Positions 49,096-61,848 of a stretch of DNA of 64,000 bases are shown in pieces; the stretch's first letter is position 1, and every line of letters begins with the position of its first letter. The notes beneath the pieces were generated by a model. That model ran no database searches, was not told the origin of the DNA, and saw only the letters and a program-made list of their open reading frames with translations. The stretch is from Lingula anatina (lineage: Eukaryota; Brachiopoda; Lingulata; Lingulida; Lingulidae), in assembly GCF_001039355.2 (NCBI RefSeq), contig NW_019775412.1, forward strand, positions 186,001-250,000, read 5' to 3'. The position numbers and the translations under genes are program-made.

Positions 49096-52000
49096 ATATA
49101 AAAAAATAATAATGAGTTTTAGGCTACTTAAAGGTATCCAGAGCATACTAGTATATATTCCCTTTTTCCCCCAATGAACTGTTGTTTATGAATCTTTATT
49201 TTATTTTGCAGGAGCCTATGGTGTGGTGCTAAAATGTAAAAACAAGGTAAGTATTTCTGAATTAGAATTTGTTGTAAATATGCCATGATTCTGATGGTTT
49301 TGATGCCAAAATCATGATGCTGAAAAATGTGCATTTCAGTGAAAATGAGAGAGGAGGGGAGGGGTGTAGCAAGACTCCACATTGAACATTTAGTACTGTT
49401 ATCTCATAAGGCAGAGTTGCCAATTGTTTGCATTTATATTACGTTTTATTTAGAACCGACTCCCACTGTTTTAGGAGTTATTCTATTGTTAGTAAGATGA
49501 TAGACAGTAGATCTACATGTTTTAAGTTCTGTATTGTCAGTTTGGCAGGGCTGCATTTTTTGGTCTCACAGAGTAACTCAGGCCTCTCATGCCTTTCAAG
49601 AGCACTTTTACATACATTACACTCAAATCCATGTGGTGACATGCTGTTTAAGTATCCCAGTGATATACAAAGAAGAGGAGTGTTAGCTGCTCAGGCTGGC
49701 AATCGTATACAAAAGCGCATCACAGCTGAGGCTCTCCAGTCATATCCGTCTCTTATCTTAGCACTGAGCAAACACAATGGCAGAAGAGGCCTATTTATTA
49801 CATGTGGTTGCCCCACTTCAAGCCTGGCCAGGCTATTATAGTAAAAGTATGTTCTAGTACACTATGGCCTAAATCCAAAGTATTTGTGGTTGGTCTATCG
49901 GAGAGAGCTATACAAGTTTTGATATATACATGTTTTAGTACTCTAAGGGACCATTCACAATGAATTGTGTTGACCTAGCTAATGCCCATTAACTGTATGG
50001 GGACTCTTGCTGAATGCAATCAGATTAACAGACTAACACATCTCCTGGTATTGAGTAGAAAAGCTGGTGATTATACAGGTATGTTGGAAACAAGAGGTGG
50101 GTTAATCTGTTAAATTGATTGCATTCAGCAAGAGTCCCCATGGAGTTATTAGCTAGGTCAGCAAAAGTCACTGCTAACGGTCCCTAATAGAAAGCTTTGG
50201 ATTTTAATCAAATGCAGTTGATCAATGCAGAACATTCTAACTGAAGTAGAATATTTGAATTACATATAAAACTGAAACAAGCAGCACCAGATATATACTG
50301 GGGGATGAAAAACGTGTTAAAGATAAACATTGCTAGTGGAAGAGAACATTAAAAGAATTTTTATGACGATATTTATGCCTAACTTGGGTATCAATGTGCC
50401 AAACATGCTTATAGAAGAGCTTTATGATCTTCACTATACAAACATAGGGAGCTTTTTAATCTTGATTTTGTTTGAATTTATGTGCTGAAAAAATAAGGCT
50501 ATCTTTTGATGTGTGCTTGTGTACACCTCAATGTTTACTTAGTGGTAGGAATATGGCTTCTTGCGAGTGGCTGCTGGGTTTGTAGGGCTGTTAAATTTTA
50601 TGGTAATATCTCTATCTTTTCAATGGGGAAAATTGTGAATTTTATTATTTATTTTTTATTACACATATTTTTCATACATTCCTTAAATGACAACATTCCT
50701 ATTGAGCGGTAGCAACAAAATTGAAAAGCAGGCTATCTTTTAGTTCTATTTTACTATAGAGCTCTATCATAGAAGTACTTCTATGGTTTTATGTAGTATA
50801 TAGTTAAAGCACCACAAATGCTGTATGTACAGAAATATTTTTTAATGATTCCAAAATTATATATCTGAGATATTGATCATTTTTTCCCCAAATAAAAATA
50901 TTGGAGTCATATTTACCATAAAGTTGTTCCCATTGTAAGAAGATAATCTAGACTAGTGTGGTATTTACTTTCAATGTGTAGATCTATTTACTTTTAATGC
51001 AACCTATGGAGACTGAGAGACAAAACTTGAAATGTCAACATCATACTGAAAGCTGAAAGGCAGTATGAGCCATTGTTTCTAGCTGTATGTTAATTATTAT
51101 TGTCAATCATCTGAATTATAAATGAAGAAAATATGCTATGGCATATACTATAAATAAGTAATTATTTATCTGCATATCTGACAAGTGTAATCAATGTATT
51201 ATTTTCATGGATTGTGACATATTTTTTGGTCATTGTTTATTATTTTCACTAATTATATAAATTGCAATGAAATGGTCCTGAGATTTAAATACCAGTCCTG
51301 TAGTAAGAGAACAATTTCTTCTAAGAAAGAAAGAAGTTTTGGTATTTAGGTATACATGCGGAAAAATTCAAGAAATAAAGAGGGTTAAGAAATTTCTTTG
51401 AATAGATCTTCAGTTTTCTGATTTTAGGAAGTCTTTTTTACAATGTTTGTGAGGCATATTGGCTCTTCCAACCCCAGCTGACTTTTTTTTTTTACAAAAT
51501 TTTTCACAAAATTCTTTATTATCTATGATGAAACAACAGAAGCAAAGAAATGGCCCAGTGAAAAATCGAGGGGAAAGTCACCATATGCTTTCAGAAAACT
51601 ATTTATTGATTTGATTACTGTAATATGAAAAACTGGCTGGCAACCAGCCACGTAGAGCTGTATTTGATGAGTTTTATACCATCTGACATCTTCATGAATA
51701 AATCAACACAACCGCTGACTCTGATCATTGGGGAACCCGCAGGTCTCCTTGACAATGGGAACGACTCACCTGTAACAAATGCCATGTGGGAATAGATTGT
51801 CATCGTGTTATTCGTGCTATTGTTGCCTTTGAAACTGCAGTGTGTTGTCACACTCAGGAATGTTGGTTGGCAGTGAAAAAAGAGTTAATTTGAATAGATT
51901 CTCCGCCAGATTGTTTTTTAATTTTTACAGTTGCGTGTGTTAACTTAACTGGATTTCTTTTGGTTGGTGATTATGAGATGATATGCTTTGCTTGACTTTG

Positions 52001-53003
52001 GAATGTTTGTATTAGATGACAAGAAGGTTTTTTTCACATTCGTTTTGCCAGTTGAAAAACAATAAGGAATTAGGAACTATTAGAAAATAAATCTCAGACA
52101 CTATATATTTGTCTCTGCTTGAAGCCCTGATTAATTCTGTAATCATTTTTGCTGTATAAATGTGTGTGAGGTCACTAGTGTCATACCTTATAGGTTTCAT
52201 ATCAGCAAAAAAAAAAGGTATTAAATGTATCCTGGTCTATAATATTGATGACGCATTAAGAGATTGAGGAAGTGCTAAGTATAGGTTCTGTATCTATTGG
52301 ATTTTTTTACTCTATTAGTTCATATCAGCCCTGAATAATTAATTATTCATTTAAAGTACAATTGATTTACCAATCAGTATTGAATGGGTCCATAGAGTAT
52401 CAAGATGTAGGTGAGTGAGAAACATATGGGGACAGAATGGGCCGGTTACAGAAGTTCATGTTATTAGGTTAGTTCATGTTTCTTTATTTCTTTAGAAAAG
52501 TTTTGGAATTTCTTGTCCTTTGATTGCCACATGGAATTTGTCAATAAAACAGAAAAAAATTAGGCATTGCAGCATGGAAAATCGTTATTAAGAATAGGTT
52601 GTAATTGCGAACCTAATGTTACTTAATCAGTGTTGATATTTGGATTAAATTGTAAATAATGGTTAGAGGTAATGCAATGGAAAATGTCTAGCCTTTTCAG
52701 TTCAGTGAAATAAATTGTAGTATAAATTTTGCATTAAGCTTTTCAGACTGATCAGCTTAAATTCAGGTATATCACAGTAATTAGACACCCTTATCACAGT
52801 CTACCCCACTAATCAAACAAGCTGGCCAGGAAATGCATGTCTTGATGCATGGCAGTGAAAGGCACGTTTGTAGCGTGGTTCATATATTGAAAGATCTGTT
52901 TTTCTTTTTCAAATTCCACTTTTTCAGTAGTCATGGTGTGCCAGGAACAGATAAGAAATGGGCAAAACGTTCAAATAGTTGCCCGGTTGAGTTCCTGCCT
53001 TTT

Positions 53004-53058
<55 letters not shown>

Positions 53059-54346
53059 GCAACAAAATGTGAATTATAGTATGCATATTATTAAAAAGTT
53101 TAAAGTCCCTCTACAGTAAAAGTCAGTGATGATGTAAAAAAAATGTTTTAATATATGCAGCAGTAACATTCCAACTGTGTTTAAACCCAATTTCTTTTAG
53201 CAAGGAAATTCATGGTCCCCCAGTTGGATAATTATAAAAATTAAATATGAAGCTAAAAGAAAATGTGAAATTACATCAGGGGTTTCTGGGTCTTTTCAGT
53301 AATTATACCGAGCCTTGTGTATTTGAAATTGATTTTTCCACATGGGTATTTTGTTTGAATTTGCTGAGGCCAGCCACTTCCATCTCTAGAGAATAGTCTT
53401 TCTATTAGTTTTTTGTTCTGCTACTTGCTGTTTACACAACTTTAAGTTTGACCTACTACTTCTGAATCACAGTAAAAGCAGTGTTTATGCTCAACTCAAA
53501 CCTCATTCTTTGTGAGCCATTGTGCTCGGATATAAAACAGAAATAAAATTTCAAATGAAATATTTCTGCTGCTTTTTGTCCTTAAAAGACAGGTCCTGTA
53601 TACTGCAAGTAAACTTTCTTTGCTCCCCGTAATTCATGCTTGTGTTTTGGATACCTGATATTACAATGCGTATAGCTGGCCGGGTTAGAGTTAAGATGTT
53701 TGATGTATGATTTACCTCAGTAGCCAGGCTGTTTGCGGTTAGTTCAAATCTCTTTGTGTACACCCAGATAGTGTTTGCACAAAAGCTATAGAGAGAAGTC
53801 TTAAGTGTGCTAACTGTAATCCACAAACTTCACACTGTTAGAACTCTTCATTAGCATTCTTAGAACCTGCATGTTTGTAGCAGTGTAACTTTGTTAGAGT
53901 TTTGATATATTAGCAAGAATCTTGGTAGCTTGGCACACCGGATGATCATGATGCTTGTGTAATTAACAAGGAGAGAGAGAGAGAAAAAAATAAGTAAATA
54001 AATATAGTACAAGACAAAGTATAACATTGCAAAGAATAGCTGATCACTATATTAAAGCAGTAATTTCAATGGTTTACAAAATTGTGCAATCTAACCATTT
54101 CCATGGTAACTAGAGAGGAAGAGGGCATCATCTAAAAATTACACCCCATTTAAGATATGATTTTTTATGTTTCTTATTTAGATAATTTTAACTTTTCCTG
54201 TAACATTCCAACAAGGTTTCTTACTGATCCTGAAAGAAAAAATGCTATTTTTCTTATAATTATCTTGTGTTGCATTTTTTCATTTTGTGAGTTGTAAAGA
54301 AAAAAAAAAGTCTTATAATTTCCCCATAATCACTCAGTGTCTATAG

Positions 54347-54411
<65 letters not shown>

Positions 54412-57400
54412 TGTGATTTACCATAAATACTGGGCATTGGAGTGAGTTCATGAATTAACCATACATTCAAACATTATGAGTCAATGTTGCACAGATACAC
54501 TTTTTAGTACATTCAGTGTAATTTGCCAAATTCATTTGATTGAATTTCTGTTTGATTTTGTCATTGCAGGAGTCTGGTGAGATGGTGGCTATCAAGAAGT
54601 TCAAGGACAGTGAGGGTGGGTATCACCGAGCTTTCATCTTTGATTTGAATTCAAATTCAAATAAATAAATAAATTAATAATCAAACTAACAATAAGCATG
54701 TAAATTTATTTTGATAAAAAAAAAAAGAAAACAGAAACTTAGATAAGGACATTAAAAAGATTTGGAAAAGTCCAAAGAAAAGATTAACTCCATTCTTCTC
54801 CCCATTTTAACAAATTTTATAGTAAAGTAATATTAAGTTGGCAACTGTAACTGCGTCCAGAAACTTATAACTAGTGAGCATTATTTATGGTTGTATTCCT
54901 GACCAACTACATGTACTAAACATTACGTATACGGAACGTTAAGTCTTCCACAGGTGTGCTGTTAACTGCAGTCATTGCCTTCAATTAGCAACACAAAGCA
55001 GTCTAATTAATTCATTAAGTGGGATACATTTCTGGTATCAACATTCAGTTAGTTTGGCAGAGAGCCATTCCAATAAGGATTTTGCGGGATTCATAGTTTC
55101 CCAAACATAAGTAGTTGCCTGTTGTCATGCAACTGTTAGCTTAGGATGGTGTATAGTTACCCTTCATTGACTTCACTGATGACGCAGGAATTGAAATGAA
55201 TTTTTGCAGTGCAAGACAAGGAATTCACTTTTATCAAAAAAATAATCAACCTTTTTCTTTTAGCCATTCTGACAGAAGGGTCATAATGAAAATTGTAATT
55301 TGCTATTTTCAGCTGTTCATAAAATTGAAGTTAAGCTATGCTGAGTTTTTTACCTCTCTTTTTTTTTTATAGTCCTAGATTAAAATGTTTCTTTTAGAGA
55401 GAACAAAACCCATCTCACTCTTAACAATTACATTTTGTTTAAACACATCAGAGGATGGTAAGTTGATTATTCTGTTATCACATGTCTTGTCAAGAATTTT
55501 TGGCCAAATATTTTATATTTGTGTCTCACCAACATCACAATATATATATATGTACCACAATGGGGTTGCCTTCAAGGTTTCAACATCAGAGCACTGTGCT
55601 ACATGCTTATCATAGTTTGATCTCTTGTTTTTTAGGCACATTATTATATTAAATATTATTCAGTATGGTAAAGATTGCAAAATTCATTAAGTGCACAATT
55701 AGAATAATATTATTTTGCAGCAGTTACGCAATGTTGCATTGTTATGATCCCTTTATGCATAACTGAAAAGAAAGAAAAATATTAAATTTGAAATGTGTTT
55801 ATTATAAAGTAATTTTTTCTGCTACTGTAAGTCAATACCAATTGGTCTGATAATGACAATTAAGAATGGTCATGACACGCATGTGCCCCTTGGAGACAGA
55901 ACACGGCAATGGCATTAAACAAGTTACATGGTTTATAGTTCAGTTTTGTTATTTTAAAGTGAAGTTTCATCTATGTACAACACAGCTCTCTTTCAAGAGC
56001 ATTTTTTCACTCCTTAGTGGCTGCCCAATGTAAAATAGTCGTGAGCCACAGGTAAATAGTAACACGTGTCACCAAAATAGACACTGTCAACAAATGCTTT
56101 GAATACTTGTATTGAAACCGGCTGCGAGAGTGCTGTATTAACATGTGTACATTTTGGCTAAAAAGTTAGAGGTTAGCAGGCCTATAGCAAGCAAATTCAG
56201 GGGGGTTCTTTTTATGAAAAAAGTGAGTCTTTTTATCCCCTTTGAGATGACCCAATTTGAAAAATGGCCTAAATATTTTAATCCAATTTTGATTCTATTT
56301 TGAGTTATAATTTCTTTGGATTTTACTGACAATAAGGATAAACAGATATTTTTTTTAAATGTATTTTAGGTCAATCTACTGCACTAAGTTTTGCAGGTGT
56401 GATTTTTTCCCAAACAATAAACAAAAGCATGCATTGATTTTTATTCAAGTGTTATATATTTCTTGCCATCATGTGGGCATCCCCTTCTATACCTAGTTTA
56501 CCTTGTAGATAACTGCTTAAGAGAGCTAAGATTGAAGAATGTGTGCATGATATATAAGAGCCTCATTGAAGTCGTGCTTCCTCCTCCCTAGCAACACGTA
56601 TTTTCAGCTAAAACATAACATGCTGTATAAGTGTTTGCAGATCATCAGTGATTGAAATAATGCATCAGGCAACAAAACACACTGGAGTGTTACTTCCAAA
56701 GCTAATCCAGCATGAGGACAGCTTTGTTTGAGGCACTATATGCTGTCCATTCCCACGGCGACCTTACAAATTCTCCAGATACCACAAAAAAGAATGTATT
56801 GATTTTTTATGTCAATATAAAATTTCACCTGCTCTAATGTTTACCTGTGGCACTGACGTGAGTGTATTGTAGTGTCAATGTGGAAGTGATAAGCTAGCTT
56901 CCCGTCTATAATGGAGCAACAGGCTAGTTAATTGTAGTAGCTCTAAAAGCATGTTATTGCAGCTTATGTATTAGATATAGGAGGACTGAACTCGCTGTTA
57001 AGTGCTGCTGTCATTAAACCAACTTGTTATGAATTTTGTTAATGTGTTTTGTGGTGATAAATGGTGTATCAAAAGGAATATGGGATGGAATTTATTGTTT
57101 GAATATGGACTGTTGTATTTCTGTGAACAGAAATAACTTAAGTAGATCCTATTGTGTATGTTTTTGCCTTTTGATGTTGATTTATAAAGAAAATGTCACC
57201 AAGTAGATTTAATGATACCTCTATGCTTACCATTTTCAGATTTTTGATCAACAAATATCCTCAAAACATTTTTTTAAACCCAACCTCCTGTAAAGAATGG
57301 AAAAGAAGTATCTTACATGTTAAAATGAAATGACATCCTGTTTTTCAGAAATACAGGATAATGCAGAGGATATTATAATCATAGCTCATTAAGTCAATCA

Positions 57401-60400
57401 TCTAAAAACATCCTGTTGGATGCTGTCAAGATTTACAAAGCATCTCCAGTAATACTAGGAAATTCAAACTCTTCCACTACAGACAGTCCAGGTCCCCTTC
57501 CCTCAGTATGTAACTGGACTCATTATCTCATAATTGGACTCATAATCTCAGATATTTCACAGTGACTGATTCCTTTATTGTAAACAAGATTCACTGAAGC
57601 ATGTATATATCTGTGTCCACTGCAAAGTTCAGCATGGGTCAGTGGGTTGGATGGTTTGATATATGAATTGTGCCAATGCATGAAATCACCTGAATTGCAA
57701 GTTAATAATACATGAGAAGCAAATATATGTGCAGTGTTTGATATACCCAATTAACTAATAGTGAAATGTTCAATGGTTGTTATTAGCTAGGGAGCGGTGT
57801 TCTCCTGATTTTAATCAATCATCAACTGTTATGATTTATCACATTCAGCAGCAGGTACTTAATTGGAAAGGAGGGGATTAATTTAAATCATAATGATCTT
57901 TCCTAATTAGTTTTTTTTTTTCATTTTTTTTCTTTTTATTATTAACCACACTATTTCTATGGGAAAGTATATATTTAATATTTTTTCAATGTTTTTTTCT
58001 CCAGAAAATGATGATGTTAAAAGAACCACCCTGAGGGAGCTGAAGGTCCTCCGCATGCTGAAACAGGAGAATATTGTGGAGCTGCGAGAGGCATTTAGGA
58101 GGAGAGGAAAGCTTTATCTAGTCTTCGAATATGTGGAAAGGGTAAGTGTTGTTAGTCTGAAATTTGACTGAAATTTTGGAAAGTTTATCTTGATGCTAAA
58201 TCAGCTTTGTTTTTTTTCTCTCTTTTTTCAAAATAAGGAAATCATCTTTCAGAGATTAGAAATGTTTAGAGGAAAGAAATCCACTGTATAAATTATTTCT
58301 TATTATTTTAAATTATTTTCTGTAAGATGTTCACTCTTCCATGTTACCAAGATTACATGGTACATTTTATGCAGTAAGTAAAAAATCTACAGTTTTTATG
58401 TGCATGTGTTTGTTATGGCAGATCACAATTTCATATTTCCCATCATTTCAGAACATGCTGGAGGTCCTGGAAGAGATGCCAAATGGAGTCCCCATAGAGA
58501 AGGCACGTCACTATGTCTACCAGCTATGTAAAGCTATCCACTGGTGCCACACTAATGACATCATACACAGGGGTAAGTTATATCCACTGGTGCCACACTA
58601 ATGACATCATACACAGGGGTAAGTTATATCCACTGGTGCCACACTAATGACATCATACACAGGGGTAAGTTATATCCACTGGTGCCACACTAATGACATC
58701 ATACACAGGGGTAAGTTATATCCACTGGTGCCACACTAATGACATCATACACAGGGGTAAGTTATATCCACTGGTGCCACACTAATGACATCATACACAG
58801 GGGTAAGTTATATCCACTGGTGCCACACTAATGACATCATACACAGGGGTAAGTTATATCCACTGGTGCCACACTAATGACATCATACACAGGGGTAAGT
58901 TATATCCACTGGTGCCACACTAATGACATCATACACAGGGGTAAGTTATATCCACTGGTGCCACACTAATGACATCATACACAGGGGTAAGTTATATCCA
59001 CTGGTGCCACACTAATGACATCATACACAGGGGTAAGTTATATCCACTGGTGCCACACTAATGACATCATACACAGGGGTAAGTTATATCCACTGGTGCC
59101 ACACTAATGACATCATACACAGGGGTAAGTTATATCCACTGGTGCCACACTAATGACATCATACACAGGGGTAAGTTATATCCACTGGTGCCACACTAAT
59201 GACATCATACACAGGGGTAAGTTATATCCACTGGTGCCACACTAATGACATCATACACAGGGGTAAGTTATATCCACTGGTGCCACACTAATGACATCAT
59301 ACACAGGGGTAAGTTATATCCACTGGTGCCACACTAATGACATCATACACAGGGGTAAGTTATATCCACTGGTGCCACACTAATGACATCATACACAGGG
59401 GTAAGTTATATCCACTGGTGCCACACTAATGACATCATACACAGGGGTAAGCTATATCCACTGGTGCCACACTAATGTATGTGCATTTATGTGTGTGTGT
59501 GTGTGTGTGTGTGTGTGATCTAAAAGACTCAGTTTGTCAATGTTAATGCTAAACTTAAAATATGTAAATTATGCATAAAATAAATTTACAAGTTTTATTT
59601 TCTCCTTTCTAGATATCAAACCAGAAAACCTCTTAATTGGAAAAGATGATAGGCTGAAATTGTGTGATTTTGGTAAGTTGTGTACAGTATCCTGAGCTGC
59701 TCAGGGAACAAAGTTATAAATTTTAAAATGAGTTTTGAGTTACCTTTCAATATTTGACTTTTGATAAATAAAAAGCACTGTGTAATATCCATGCTGTGTT
59801 AGAGACGCTGGTCCTGAATGAGACTTATTTGTAACACCAGGACAGAGGACTCAACTGACAGACCTAGGGTCTTTCCATAATGATGGTGCCAGTGACTGTT
59901 TATGTTGAAAATATTTATATCTATATATAGTTATAATTTATATCTATTTATGTTTATTTTTTCCCTCCCCAGGTTTTGCCCGTAACATGAATGGTCATGG
60001 CACAGCTAACTATACAGATTACGTGGCCACCAGGTGGTACAGGTCTCCAGAGCTGCTGCTAGGGTGAGGACTGGCTGCTTCTTCATCTTCTAAAATACTA
60101 TCTTCTTCTTATTTTAAAATACTGTCTTCTTCTTCTAAATTATTGTCTTCTCCTAAAATATTGCCTTCTTCTAAATGATTGTCCTCCTCTAAAAGATTAT
60201 CTTCTTCTTCCAAAATATTGTCTTCTTCTTCTAAAATGTTGTCTTCTCCTTAAATATTGTCTTTTTCTACTAAAATATTGTCTTAATTGTTGAATCAACT
60301 CTGTTTATTATATCTCTCAGTGCTCCATATGGTAAAGCAGTAGATATCTGGGCCATAGGCTGTATCCTGGGGGAGCTGAGTGACGGACAGCCCCTGTTCC

Positions 60401-61813
60401 CCGGGGAGAGTGAGATAGACCAGCTGTACATGATCCAGAAAGTGATGGGACCTCTACCTGATGACCAGATGCACATGTTTTATAATAATCCCAGGTTTAA
60501 TGGGCTTAAGGTAGGCACAGTTCTATAGTTATACATAGTTATATTAATAGTTATATACAGTTATAGTTATTCACAATAACTGTGATACAGGGGGCGTAGG
60601 TGTGGTGTGTATTGAAGCAGATCAGTTTGAATTTCTCCTTAAAAATGTTACTTCATTTGAGTGGTTTCCTTGAAAATATGTCGAGTATTTAAGTTAATAA
60701 CTTGAAGTTTTTTGTTGTTGTTAGCATAGAATATGATGTAATCACTGCAATATCCATGCAAGTGCTTCATATTTTGATTCCTAGATGCATAGTTTACTCT
60801 GGCATATTGAGTGTTCACTCAAAGCTATTTATTATTTATTTATTTATTTTAACTAACAATTGTTTCTTATTTCAGTTTCCCTCCGTGACCCACCCCCAGA
60901 CCCTGGAGAGGAGGTATCAGGGCATTCTGAGTGGAGTTCTCATTGACTTTATGAAGGTACTGACTTCACCAGTGCTGCTTTACCTAATATTTTTATCATT
61001 AAAGCTAATTGAAATTATTGTATGCTGTAAGTGTGTAGGGCTGCAAACCTAAAAAACTGTTTTGAGCTTACATCTTCTAGGTCCTCTAGAGTAGATAACC
61101 AGGATAGTCTTTAGGAATTTGTATCTCAGATTTATAGCCCATTCTTTGCTTAACTTACCCAAATAATAGCAAAGTTTACTGTGCATGCCTTTAATTAGTA
61201 GACATTTATATAATTATTTTATCATATATGTAGTGATTTTTACAAAAAAAAAGGCTTCCATTTGTTTTGCTTACTAGTTGAACTTAATTTTCTTTCACCC
61301 CTAATGGTATAGTAATCCTAGCAATCCTAGTAGATTTCCTATATTAAGAATACATTGGTATAGGTTTGAAATAATACTATTAACTGTTAACTATGAACTC
61401 CTCTGTTCTCAAGTCCACTCTGGCTCTAGAATACATTACACTAAGTACTGGTATTATATATACTAACTGTATAGTAATCCTCTGTTCTCAAGTCCACTCT
61501 GGCTCTCCTTCCCAGTGACAGGTGCTCAGTGCAGTGGTGCCTGGCACACACTTTTCTTAAACCTCTGGCTATTAAAGATGGTGTTAGTATCCTTTCTATT
61601 TCATCTTTATGTATACATGTGTGTGTGTGTTTGTGTGTGAGCATAGTTGATGGCTGATCTGGGATATTAATTGTGGAGCTCAGTTAGCCAACCCCACCCT
61701 ACCCCAACCTATCCCCACCATAATGGCCCTAGTTCTGAGTGCATGAAATATGCCTTTGTGGGATGGACAATCTCTTCTCTCCCCTTGGGGAAGGGTCAGG
61801 GGTTAAATGTACC

Positions 61814-61848
<35 letters not shown>

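Noticed and set aside
49428-49841. 137-aa open frame in CDKL5 intron 2
   Set aside because: No recognisable domain, lies inside an intron on the sense strand, and no splice or promoter context supports it.
58538-59477. CRISPR-like regular repeats
   Set aside because: Units are contiguous with no unique spacers, derive from the adjacent CDKL5 exon junction, and the genome is animal.
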